Assembly: GCA_022592445.1 (NCBI GenBank) | Contig: JABYQR010000434.1 | Coordinates: 1 to 34,882, forward strand | DNA length: 34,882 nt | Reading direction: 5' to 3' | Origin: Cytidiella melzeri | Lineage: Eukaryota > Basidiomycota > Agaricomycetes > Polyporales > Irpicaceae | Made by a program: the position numbers and the translations under genes | Notes under the pieces: model-generated | Databases searched by the model: none | Told to the model about the DNA's origin: nothing | Seen by the model: the letters and a program-made list of their open reading frames with translations, nothing else | Shown here: positions 10,418 through 20,004 of the stretch, one piece after another | Layout: the number at the start of each line of letters is the position of its first letter | How positions within the stretch are numbered: the first letter of the stretch is position 1

Positions 10418-11935
10418 GTTCAAAATTCGTGGGCAAAACGGAATGCGGGTTGAAGTGCTCGGTGGTTATTGGTGTCGATCCAGAGAATAATTTGCAGAAG
10501 AGTGCAAGTGACATGGATAGTCCAACAGAGACTGGATTTTTCCAATATTGTCACAAGTTTATTGCATTAGGCGCCTATCTAGAGCGCTTATTTTCTGGCT
10601 AGGAGTGTTACCAAACCTAACCCTAACCCGGGGCACGTGACATCCTGCCTTATTCATCAATAGTTCAGACCCAAACCCTAGACTCCATCTGGAGCAGTTC
10701 CAGATCAACCTAGGCTATTGTTTTATTGTTCCTCTTCCATTGATAGGGATTACCCAGGGATTCCCCCAGTTCTTATTGTTCTATTGTCTTTCGACTATTG
10801 TCTTCTATCTATTGTTAGGGATTTCCCAGGGATTCCCCAGTTGCTATTTTTCTATTGTTTCTATTCTATTGTTCTATTGTTCTATTGTTCTAGCTCTATT
10901 GTTCTACGTACCCTGGTCCTTGACAGTTACTCAGGTCCTTGACAGTTACCCTGGTCCCTTATTGTTCTATTGTTACTCCAGCCCCACAGTTCCCCAGTCC
11001 CTAGTGTGGGAACTTGTGCACAGACCACCCAGCCACAGTATATATAGTAGACCTTACCCTCCCTAGCTCTGCATCTTGACCTCTCTGTCATTTGCACTGC
11101 TAGTATCCGGCCTCTGTGCCTGCTTGCCTGCTTATCATCAACTCTGACCTTGTTGTCGTCGTTGGAGATCTCTTTCCTCTTCCACCATCATCCATCCCAC
11201 CCTTGTTTAGGGTTTAGCAACATAGCAGCAGTCGCTCCGCGACAGCAAGGAATTTCTGTGAAAGAAATAAACTGTGAGAAAAACTCTTGCACAAGAGATT
11301 CTTCAAAAAAATTATCCCCAAATTTGACTTCAACCGAACAATAAGCAATTTTAAAACAAATAGAGTGCGCGTAACTAATATGCAAATGTGCAGGAGACAA
11401 AATCTCCTTGAAACCAAAAGTAACAAAGTTCAACATAAGCTTCTACTAAATTCTACAGAAACTGACAAATTGGGGATGCCAAGGGTCTTTACTGTGCATT
11501 GTACACAGCTCCCTTTTAGTCCCTTGAGTCACGAGCTCAAGGTAACACCTACTTTCCCTCCTTTCACCGCTTTTCACAGCCTCCCAATTGTCTAAGACAA
11601 AAGACCCTTTCAATCACCTCTGAACACCACCTTATTGGGCTTTGTTTGAGTAGGTGCATGATTCTAATAGTGAATCACAAGCCAAGAACACGTATGAGGT
11701 GTAGGCTGCCAATTGGATGTGACTGTGCGCGTGTTCCAGGGGTAAGAAAGCAGGGGCAATTCTGTAGAAAATAGTTATGGGAAAAATAGGCGAGGAGAGG
11801 CGAAGCTTAGTCTACTGGGTCTTCTACTACAAAGTGGCCTACAATGTGTAGAAAGGAATGTTACTCACAAAGTAACAGTTGTGTGGTGTCGAGCTTGAAG
11901 AAGGTTTCAGAGTTGAGGAGTGGAAGTAAGAGTTA
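10418..11935 (-). other. Copia copy B 5' leader, interrupted by solo LTR 2
   Basis: This is untranslated leader between primer-binding site and ORF0, homologous to 3057-3837. No ORF is preserved across copies. About half of the span is the inserted LTR at 10509-11244. Confidence 0.65.
10509..11244 (+). mobile_element. Solo LTR 2 (736 bp) inserted in copia copy B leader, target duplication GCAAG
   Basis: It begins TGACATGG and ends CCGCGACA. GCAAG flanks it at 10504-10508 and 11245-11249. Removing it restores AGAGTGCAAGGAATTTCTG, as in copies A and C. A TATA box (GTATATATAG) at 11039-11048 leaves about 200 bp to the LTR end, giving plus orientation. It contains TATTGTTC-type simple repeats (about 10845-10970) and a doubled GGTCCTTGACAGTTAC near 10915-10960. 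There is no internal element sequence. Confidence 0.92.
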
Positions 11936-11954
11936 GAAGCCGGGGCTCATAACC
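11936..11954 (-). promoter_or_regulatory. Primer-binding site of copia copy B (half tRNA-iMet type)
   Basis: The plus strand reads GAAGCCGGGGCTCATAACC, identical to 3838-3856, directly beside the LTR TG end. It is complementary to the anticodon arm of initiator tRNA-Met rather than to a tRNA 3' end. Confidence 0.78.
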
Positions 11955-12446
11955 TGTTTGAAAGTTACGAGTGTAGGGGATGACTTGGAAGGTCAACTAA
12001 CTCTGGGAGTAAGTGTCTTATTATTTCTCTGCTCTCTAGGAGCGGTATATACACATGTCTGTAACTAGATTACTAATACTACAGTAATGCCATATGAGTA
12101 AGGATTGGTAATGCACAGTCCTGCTTGCTAATACTACTGAATAGAGAATGTAAGCGATGGCTGAGCAACCTACATAACTGAATGGTGCTGACTGAGCCTT
12201 TAGTAAGCTCAATCATTTGGTATATGAAATATATGAGTCATGGAGAAGCCTCATGAAACTTCTGCTATTCAGTCAAGGAAACTACTGGAACACGATGCAA
12301 TAAGGTGCAAGTATTGCATTGTGTGTGGCCATAATGATGATGGAATCACATGCTATGTACTATCTGATCTTATCTATCTACATATCTAATCTACATTGTC
12401 CATAAATCTGATCTCCGATAATCAGTGATACAATCTCGTTTTGACA
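11955..12446 (-). repeat. Copia 5' LTR of copy B, complete (492 bp)
   Basis: On the plus strand it runs TGTTTGAAAG to TTTTGACA, with TG...CA ends and the primer-binding site on its left, so it is the element's 5' LTR in minus orientation. A TATA-like box lies near 12050. It lacks about 32 bp that the LTRs at 12916 and 29937 carry (a duplicated TAAGGATTGG region), defining a shorter subtype. The matching 3' LTR is not in the window. Confidence 0.88.
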
Positions 12447-12910
12447 CTGAGCTATGCATTAGTCAGACTTACTCTGACATTCGGGCCAAGCAAAGTCTGA
12501 TCCCGACAATGCCATTTCTGCAACTTAATCTTAAAACTATATAATACAATATGTAGTTTCCCACACCTTATTACAAGGACGCTTTAAGGTAGCAGAGTTC
12601 CCACAGTCTTGATATGGGAATTATGCAGCCATATATGGAAACTCCAGTAGTAACCATCACATTAGCTGAGACGTACAGATATGGGTTGTGTAGACTAAGT
12701 AGTATAGTACTATAGGGATACTGTACACATATGTACGCCTGTGTTCTAGTAGCATAGGAAATGACATGAAAAGCACGTGGTACAACTCCAGAGGATGCCT
12801 AAAGCATACATCTGAGGACAAGTACTAGCATGAGTCATTTACTCATTATGTACGCCTCTGGTACAAGTGCTGAGCCTAGTCATACAATGAGTCATGCATG
12901 AGTCATGCAC
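12447..12910. other. Intergenic, no gene seen
   Basis: AT-rich sequence between two copia LTRs. I see no ORF of note and no repeat beyond short ATGAGTCAT-type motifs near 12830-12905. Confidence 0.5.
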
Positions 12911-12915
12911 TTAGT

Positions 12916-13438
12916 TGTTTGAAAGTTACGAGTGTAGGGGATGACTAGAAGAGTCAACTAACTCTGGGAGTAAGTGTCTTGTTATTTCTCTGCTCTCTAG
13001 GAGCTGTATATATACATGTCTGTAACTAGATTACTAATGCTACAGTAATGTCATATGAGTAAGGATTGGTAAGGATTGGTAATCCTATGAGTAATGATTG
13101 GTAATGCACAGTCCTGCTTGCTAATACTACTGAATAGAGAATGTAAGCGATGACTGAGCATCCTACATAACTGAATGGTGCTGACTGAGCCTTTAGTAAG
13201 CTCAATACATTTGGTATATGAAATATGAGTCATGCAGAAGCCTCATGGTACTTCTGCTATTCAGTCATGGAAACTACTGGAACACGATGCCATATGGTGT
13301 AAGTATCGCATCGTGTGTGACCATAAGGATGGTGGAATCACATGCTATGTACTATCTGTGCTTATCTATCTACATATCTAATCTACATTGTCCATAGATC
13401 TGATGTCCAATAATCAGCGATACAATCTCGCTTTGACA
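12916..13438 (-). mobile_element. Solo LTR of the copia family (523 bp), target duplication TTAGT
   Basis: The plus strand runs TGTTTGAAAG to CTTTGACA, with TTAGT at 12911-12915 and 13439-13443. Neither side has internal copia sequence. It is nearly identical to the LTR at 29937-30459 (about a dozen differences counted by eye in 523 bp). The clean duplication fixes the family's LTR ends. Confidence 0.93.
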
Positions 13439-13590
13439 TTAGTAATACAGTAGAATAGCTGAAGTAGACATGTATAGTAGTCGCTTACATAAGTAGATAC
13501 AGACATGTATATAAGCAGAGCTGCTGAAGCAGCAAGAATAATAAGACTCATCTTCGAAGCTTAAGAGCCTCCTCGCACACATATTCCACT

Positions 13591-13792
13591 TTGTTACTTA
13601 ACAACTAGTAACAACTTTCATTACAAACATGCTAGGAATACTCACTTGAATAGGTAATTTTGTTATCGGTAACAACTTTTATTACAAACATGCTCAGAAT
13701 ATTTACTTTGGTAAGTAATTTTGTTACTAGTAACAACTTTCATGAGTAACTTACCAGGAATACTTACTTTCATCAGTAATTTTGTTACTGGC
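13591..13792. repeat. 61- to 69-bp tandem repeat, three units plus a stub
   Basis: Units start TTGTTA at 13591, 13660 and 13721, with a stub at 13782. Each carries GTAACAACTTT near its start and GTAATT or similar at its end. TTGTTACTAGTAACAA at 13721 is a perfect 16-bp palindrome; other units have degenerate forms. The array lies about 100 bp beyond the 3' end of the Mis12-like gene. Confidence 0.85.
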
Positions 13793-13896
13793 TAGCCAAG
13801 CCACAGCAACACTATCCTCAACTCTCACAAAATACTCAGCCAATGCACCTATTATACACACAACAATGATAGATCTGTAGAATGACTTGAATCTCC

Positions 13897-14887
13897 TTAC
13901 CCTAAATCCATAGACCTGTCGTGCACTCTCCCACTACTAGGAGCATTGACAATACCCATCATTGTCACCCTCACATCCTCCGTACTCCCTACACCCCCTG
14001 CGCCCGCCACCACACTCGCCACCACTCCCTTCGACTCTCCTTTTCCTCCTCCTCCATCTGCACCTGACACCCCCCTTCCCTCCTTCTGTCGCTCTCTCGT
14101 CCTCGCCAACGATTCCCCCACCGCCCAATTCGCATATCCCGTCTTGCTCGTCTCCCACATCCTCTTTCCAGGGTCCGAAAGCGGTACCAGTTGCTGCTGC
14201 TCCATCGCGTCTTCACCAGACGACGGCGGAAGAGACGTGATGGCGTCGTACATCGCTAGGAAGTAGTCTGGGAGGGTTTGGAGGGTTTGAATTTGGGGAG
14301 AGCGGAGGAAGGAGAGATTGGCCAGGCGTCGGGAGGAGTGAGAGCGTTGGATGGAGGAGAGGCGGACAGAGATGGTGAGTAGGCGTTCGAGTTTTCGTTG
14401 CTAAAGATGGTGGGTTCGAGAGCCATTGGGTTAGCACGCAAAAACTAAAAGTCGGTGGAGAACGTACAGCACGGATCTTCCTCCTTAATTCCCTAATCTC
14501 ACCCTCGAGTCCTCCCTCCTCCTCGCTCGTCCTATCCATCCTCAACCCCTCCTGATGCGGTGCGACCAACGGTAAATCCGGTGGTACCCTAAATGTGTTT
14601 CTCAAACTCCACCTTTCAAAGAAATCGAACGCGATGTCGGCGTGTGTGTTGAGCAAGGTCTGAAAGGCTACCAAGCCCTGTTCGATCTCTTGTGTGCTGT
14701 CCCAGTCCGCGTTTTTTGACCGGCGCGCAGAGGCCCAGCGTTCGAGGAACTGTTCCATGGCGTCGACAGCTTGTTTGACGGCGTCGTTGGCGGTGTCGAT
14801 GATGTCGTCTAGGAGGAACTGAGGTACGAAGCCGAGGAGTTCAGGGAGGATGACGGAGGGGACTGTTGCTGAGGGTAGATCTGACAT
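13897..14887 (-). CDS. MIS12: Mis12/Mtw1-family kinetochore protein, two exons, 307 aa
   Basis: Mis12 (Mtw1 in yeast) is a core subunit of the Mis12/MIND complex, which joins the inner kinetochore to the Ndc80 complex on the chromosome. Exon 1 (14887-14468, 140 codons) holds the family's N-terminal signature, ELLGFVPQFLLDDIIDTAND at residues 16-35. This is followed by EIEQGLVAFQTLLNTHADIA and LRNTFRVPPDLPLV, then a predicted coiled-coil segment (GEIRELRRKIRA). The intron is 14467-14401. Exon 2 (14400-13897, 167 codons) continues the helix (QRKLERLL) and has MWETSKTGYANWAVGESLA, matching the conserved C-terminal part as I know it. A Gly/Ser-rich tail follows. Splicing restores one frame with phase-0 joints. 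The start is the only ATG before the signature. It looks intact, the sole host gene here, between transposon blocks. Identity is from motif recognition. Confidence 0.85.
14401..14467 (-). other. Intron of the Mis12-like gene (67 bp)
   Basis: On the minus strand the donor is GCT|GTACGT, the branch-like site is GTGCTAACCC and the acceptor is CATCTTTAG|CAA. Without splicing the frame stops at 14213 in non-family sequence. With splicing, exon 2 reads into a conserved tail. Confidence 0.85.
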
Positions 14888-14956
14888 GGTGGGTGAGAGC
14901 TGTGTTTGCTACACGTACCGTACATGATGGCGCCGGTCGTAGGGTGTGATGGAGAA

Positions 14957-14972
14957 ACGCGTGACGTCACGC
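14957..14972. promoter_or_regulatory. MCB/CRE-like palindrome upstream of the Mis12-like gene
   Basis: ACGCGT (14957-14962, an MluI cell-cycle box) overlaps TGACGTCA (14962-14969, a CRE core). GCGTGACGTCACGC (14959-14972) is a perfect 14-bp palindrome. It lies 70 bp upstream of the ATG. MCB boxes drive G1/S genes in yeasts; a role here is inferred. Confidence 0.5.
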
Positions 14973-15615
14973 GATTTGCGCGACGTGATGGTCAAGAAGT
15001 GTTTTGTTTCTGTTGAGAAAGCGTATACTGTGCCTATGACGTTATTATGAAGTTATTTTTGGGTTTTTATCAAGAAACCACTCGTTTGCACGGTCACAAT
15101 GGGCGAAACGAGGGCGTGAACGAGGATTTGTGACGTGGTCACGGTTTCACTCCACGGTCCTCACCATCAAGCGTCTATTTGCGCGAGTTTTGATGGGAGA
15201 CCAAATGTGGGGGTTGAGCCGCCCGAGCGGCGGGGCCCTCTTGGTAGTAAAAAGGCTTTGCAAGCTCACTGTGCAGCTGAATTCCCCCAGTACAGGATTA
15301 ACACACCTGTAATGTATAGTAGTATACTAATGCAACAATCTCATTGTCACTGGAGCCATGGAGCTACTGGAATTCATTGCTTTATTGATCTCCAAGTGCT
15401 TTATAACAGGTTATGGGTGTTGCTGCACAAATTGAACATTACATAGTAGGAGAAGAGAATTACAATGATTGCTCAATCCTATTATTCTATAGCTATGTGA
15501 AGATTTGTGTCCTAGAAATCCTTCCTGGATGCTGGGGAGAAGCGTGGGAGACCAAACTTGCCAATTGAGGAAAGCAGCGGCATGTTAAGCGCTATTGAAG
15601 CGCCCGAGTGTGATG
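14973..15615. other. Intergenic between the Mis12-like gene and LINE 1
   Basis: I see no supported gene. GGGAGACCAAA occurs at 15195 and 15546, and CGCCCGAG at 15220 and 15601, so the two ends of a 380-bp stretch share short direct repeats. This may be an old insertion, but no terminal inverted repeats are visible. Confidence 0.4.
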
Positions 15616-15829
15616 AGTGGTTTCTTGTTTTTTGTTTGCGTGTTTGCGAGTGCACCGGTCGAAACCATGATTGTGACATGAAAAATCACAAAATTGTGAT
15701 GTTCGCCATACGTTAATTATGGGTATTTATTCGAAGTGGCGAACATCACAATTTTGTGATTTTTCATGTCACAATCATGGTTTCGACCGGTGCACTCGCA
15801 AACACGCAAACAAAAAACAAGAAACCACT
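15616..15829. repeat. Perfect 93-bp inverted repeat with a 28-bp spacer at the 5' end of LINE 1
   Basis: The left arm is 15616-15708, the right arm 15737-15829 and the spacer 15709-15736. I compared the arms base by base and saw no mismatch. The right arm ends where LINE 1 coding similarity begins (about residue 26 of its open frame). It is either a fold-back element or an inverted duplication made when LINE 1 inserted. No clear target duplication flanks it. Confidence 0.93.
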
Positions 15830-18800
15830 TGACTCTTACCATCACTGGCGACAAAATTCCCATGCTCGCAAACACACCGCGAACTCGCACCTCATGACAC
15901 AACCGTACCTAGACGCCGCAGCCCCCCTCATCAACACGCTCACGGACTATCACATGCAGCAGCTCCTCCCCGGAGGAGAGCCGACGCTATCAGCACGAGG
16001 CACCGGCAACCACACCAGACCAGACAACGTGTTTGCCACGCCCGAGCTAGCTGAGCTACTTCTTTCCTCCAAAACCTTCCCTCACTTCAAACCCCCAGCG
16101 ACTGACCACTACCCTATCTGCACCAGGTTCAAGATCTTGCCAGAGAACACGGAAGAACGGCCACGATGGAATTGGCGGGAGGCGAACTGGGTGGAATTCA
16201 GGATGTATCTACAGGAGGGACTTGACGCGAGCGGCATACCCACCGGAAGACTGAGAAATGTCGCCGAGTTCAATGAGACCCTCGCAGCGATCATGACAAG
16301 CCTAGCAGCAGCGCGGGGAGCCCACGTCCCACAGACCAAACCTAGCCCACTCTCCAAACGCTGGTGGACCAAGGAACTCTCAGAGCAGCGCCGCGCGGTG
16401 AGCAGATTAGCTTCTCACGCCTACCATTTCTACGCAACCCCGCAGCACCCCGCCCACAGGGACTATCGACTGGCAAGGAACCGGTATCACCAGAGCATCA
16501 AGACAGCAAAAACAGGCCACTGGGACGCGTACCTGTCAGGGATCGACGCGGAGTCCGTGTGGAAATTCAGCTCCTATGTGAAAGGAGGTCCAACAGACGG
16601 TGGTCGTACGAGAGTACTGCAGCTACAATACACTGACGAGCTTCACCACACACAGATCACCGCGTCCAACAGCAAGAAATGCAGAGTGCTACACAGCGCC
16701 TTCTTCCCCGCACCAGGACCACACCCAAATGCAGACGGCCAACACGAATACCCACCCCAGGCGTTCAAGATGGGCGGGATCACAAAGGAGTTGGTAAGGG
16801 ACGTGATAAGAACGCTTAAACGCTACAAGGCTGCGGGTGTCGATGACTTCCCGAACGAGGTATACGTGGAATGCAGCGAGCAACTACTACCATATCTCCA
16901 CCGCCTCTTTGAAGCCACCTTCACACTCAAGATCTACCCTGACGCATGGAAAACCGCCAAGACCGTGGTACTACGAAAGCCGGACAAAAAGGACTACACA
17001 CTAGCCAACGCATACCGCCCCATCGCCCTGTTACCCTGCATCGCCAAAATCCTGGCAGCCTGCGTCACCCGTATCCTCACGACTCAAGCAGCGTGGAGGA
17101 AAGGTAAGGTCGCTTCAATACTGTTTCTTGATAACAAGACGGCGTTCCCCAGCGTCACACCTGAACAGCTATTTCACGATATGCGCAACCTGGGCTTCCC
17201 CAAGGATGCAACGGACTGGATGAGCAGGAAAATGTTGGGACGAAAGGTAATCCTGTGTTTTGACGACTACCAATCTGACCCATTCGACGTTCGCGGAGGG
17301 CTGGATCAGGGATGCCCGACATTGGTCATATCGTACCAATGTTACAACTCGGGCGTGTTGAGCAGCGCAGACCCAGGCAAGGGAGTATACGCCACGGGGA
17401 ACATTGACGACATAGCAGTGATCGCGGTGGGCCCTGACTTCACAGCGACACACGACAAACTGCGCGACTACATGGTAAGCGAGGGAGGGGCTTTCAAGTG
17501 GGCAGAGACACATAACACACAGTTCTCGCTGGAAAACTTCGGCCTCCTGAATTGCAAGCGCACGCTCAAGGACCTCAGACCCGCACTAGACCTGGAATGC
17601 CACCTCATCCAAGCCACGAAATCGCACACCTTCCTAGGACTACAGATAGACCACCAACTCCGATGGACAGAGCAGATCACACGAGCAGTCGGAAAAGGCC
17701 AGCGATGGGTAGCGTTATTCCGGCGCATGTGCTGTTCAAAGAAAGGCATCAACTCCGCAATGGCAAAGAAACTCTACCTAAGCATCGCTATTCCGAGTAT
17801 GCTATACGCCGTTGACATCTTCCTCACCCCCAGACACAGCCCCGACGGAAAACAGGCGAAGGGCTCAGCGGGACACGTAAAGCGACTCACCATCATCCAC
17901 CGACAAGCCGCCATCATGATTACAGGAGCAATGAGGACCACGGCCACTGACATCATGGAAGTCCACACCAACCTACCTCCACTCCGCCTCATCATTGATA
18001 ACATCTGCCATCGAGCGACCGCACGTCTCTGCACGCTCCCCAAAATGCACCCACTCGCAACCTTCATTGGCCGAGCAAGACGAACACACGTTAAGAGGCA
18101 TAAATCAGCGCTTCACGAACTGATGCATGCCTTCCAGCTTGACCCAGCACGCACCGAGACCATCATCCCAGCGAGGTTCCCCCCCCTCTGGAAGCCCGCA
18201 CATCAGACGGAGATCAACGAGAACAAAGACGCGGCAAAAGTAGAGGACAGGGCGTGGAGACTACGAGCTAAGTATCATATCTACTTGGACGGCTCAGACG
18301 TTGACGGAGGGGTAGGGGCAGCCGCGATCATGGACTCACGGGGACCGAGGAGAGAAACCAGGAAAACACGCCGAGCCTACCTCGGGACATCAGACAAACA
18401 CACGGTATATGAATCAGAACTGGTAGGGATGCTCCTGGGTCTAGAACTCCTGCGCACAGTACGGACTCCCATCATCGGACATGTATTCCCGGCACTCGAC
18501 AATAAGGCCGCAATTCTAGCAGCTAAGTCTCGCACATCTGGACCTGCACATTACCTACTCGATGTTTTCCACTCCAGCCTACAGAAACTTGCCGCACGTC
18601 ACCCGCGGATGAGACTTACACTCAGATGGGTACCGGGACACATAGGGATAGACGGTAACAAGGAGGTGGACGAGCAGGCTCAGAAAGCCGCAGGAAACGC
18701 CCCATCGCCACCAGCACTACTCCCCAAGATACTCCGATCCCCCCTCCCGCACAGCGCATCCAAACTCCGGCAGGTCCACGCAGCAAAACAGAAAGGGGAG

Positions 18801-19100
18801 GCCCTCGACATCTGGAAAACCTCGAAACGATTCGCACGTATGGACAAAATTGACCCCTCCCTCCCTTCCCCGAAATACACCAAACTCATCGATCAGCTCC
18901 CGAGGCGACACGCCGCGCTCCTCATCCAGCTCCGAACGGGACACGCGCCACTTCTCGCACACCTCCACTGCATACATCGCGCCATCAGCCCGAAGTGCCC
19001 TAGCTGCGGACAAGCACCAGAGACTGTACAGCACTACCTCACGCAGTGTCCAACATACCAACAAGAGAGGAACAGGCTAGCGCAAGAGATCGGAGGGCGC
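15756..19100 (+). pseudogene. LINE 1 ORF2: endonuclease remnant, RT, RNase H and CCHC finger; cut by LINE 2
   Basis: One long open frame of about 1,115 LINE-derived codons, extended to a stop at 19136 by LINE 2 sequence. Residues 1-25 come from the inverted repeat and no good ATG begins the protein. Residues 45-121 are the end of an APE-type endonuclease (TRPDNVF, TDHYPI). The RT spans about 355-640: YRPIALLPCIAKIL, motif A LFLDNKTAFPSV (Asp459), GLDQGCP, motif C NIDDIAV (Asp551/552). RNase H (about 840-980) has all four acids, in YLDGS, ESELVG, ALDN and VDEQ. The C-terminal finger is CPSC...H...C (1081-1098). The element is 5'-truncated within the endonuclease. A segment usual in such RTs, with FGGRPGRT, seems missing near residue 444. 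The layout resembles the I/Tad1 group. Confidence 0.85.
19084..19100 (+). repeat. Left target-site copy of the LINE 2 insertion
   Basis: AAGAGATCGGAGGGCGC here matches AAGAGATCAGAGGACGT at 29461-29477 except for three transitions. In the right copy all three differences are G-to-A or C-to-T. It marks where LINE 2 entered the LINE 1 frame (AQEI|). Confidence 0.75.
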
Positions 19101-20004
19101 CCTTGGACAGGAACCACCACCACCCCCCCTTGGTGACCTGGCGCTGGCCTCTACGTGGCCCAAGGGACTAGTAACCGTCTCAAACGGCGAAGCTAACAGC
19201 GCAACCACACGAGGTAAGTACACACTACAGACCTTAAAAGCAAAATATCCAACTATCGACACAACATGTCGAGCAGAGCCTACTGCACACCTAGCGACGC
19301 TCCTAGAACCCCGAGCTTAGCAGAACACAGTAATAGGAGAACACCTACAACTGTTGTCAACACCTGTCCACCACTCCCCCATTCAACGACGACACCAATG
19401 CCCTGAACAAATGGAATACGCCCCGCGACACGACAACCTAAACGGAACCAACACTCCCTCCCCACTCTACTACAAATCCTATCCCAGTATATTAACCCTA
19501 GACGTGCACTGCCCTACCTACACCCCACCTGCACATTGTTTCCCTTCACTCAGATACGCTTCACAGCCCAGCAACAACGCCCCAACGCTGACCACGCTCA
19601 CCGACCTCACTCCCATAGAGTAAATAAATAAATAAATGAATATCTACTGTGATCTCACTGCCCGTATCAAGGTTCAAGCTCAGCCTCCCAACTGTACAGT
19701 TCAATGGTTAAACCCAATACATGGGAACCAAACAACACGCACATACACACACTCACCAACTTACGAGCTAAAATAACATCCGCCAAATGCCTCCGGTGAA
19801 AGCTGCCAAGACCTTGAAACAGGGTAATTACCTACACCTATCCCTGAACCTGACACTAAAAATAAAGTAGACACATCTGCTAAAACCGTAGCACCGCTGT
19901 CGCTCGCATCTGATACGACAGGACCACTGTCCCCCTCCCCACCAGAGCCAACATCCAAGACGCCGGCAAAAATTCTATTGTCTTACAATGAGCTCACATC
20001 GCCG
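19101..20004 (+). other. LINE 2 5' region, no confirmed gene
   Basis: This is about 900 bp of C/A-rich sequence. It holds a (TAAA)4 microsatellite at 19621-19637 and a splice-donor-like GGTAAGTA near 19212. ATG at 19787 opens a short frame (MPPVKAAKTLKQ) that would join ORF1a after a frameshift near 19825. The ORF1a frame itself is open from 19829 without an ATG until 20005. Confidence 0.5.
19621..19637. repeat. (TAAA)4 microsatellite
   Basis: TAAATAAATAAATAAAT. It resembles the 3' tail of some LINEs, but no target duplication supports an element end here. Confidence 0.7.

Noticed and set aside
13937..14266. Overlapping ORFs on both strands across Mis12 exon 2
   Set aside because: They are GC-rich shadows. 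The spliced minus-strand frame carries the conserved Mis12-like tail.
15195..15608. Direct repeats GGGAGACCAAA and CGCCCGAG around a 380-bp stretch, considered as a DNA transposon with an 8-bp duplication
   Set aside because: No terminal inverted repeats or transposase, and the repeat spacing differs on the two sides.
19101..19640. Possible separate SINE or LINE fragment ending in (TAAA)4
   Set aside because: No target duplication around it and no recognisable coding or tRNA-like part; kept as LINE 2 5' region.
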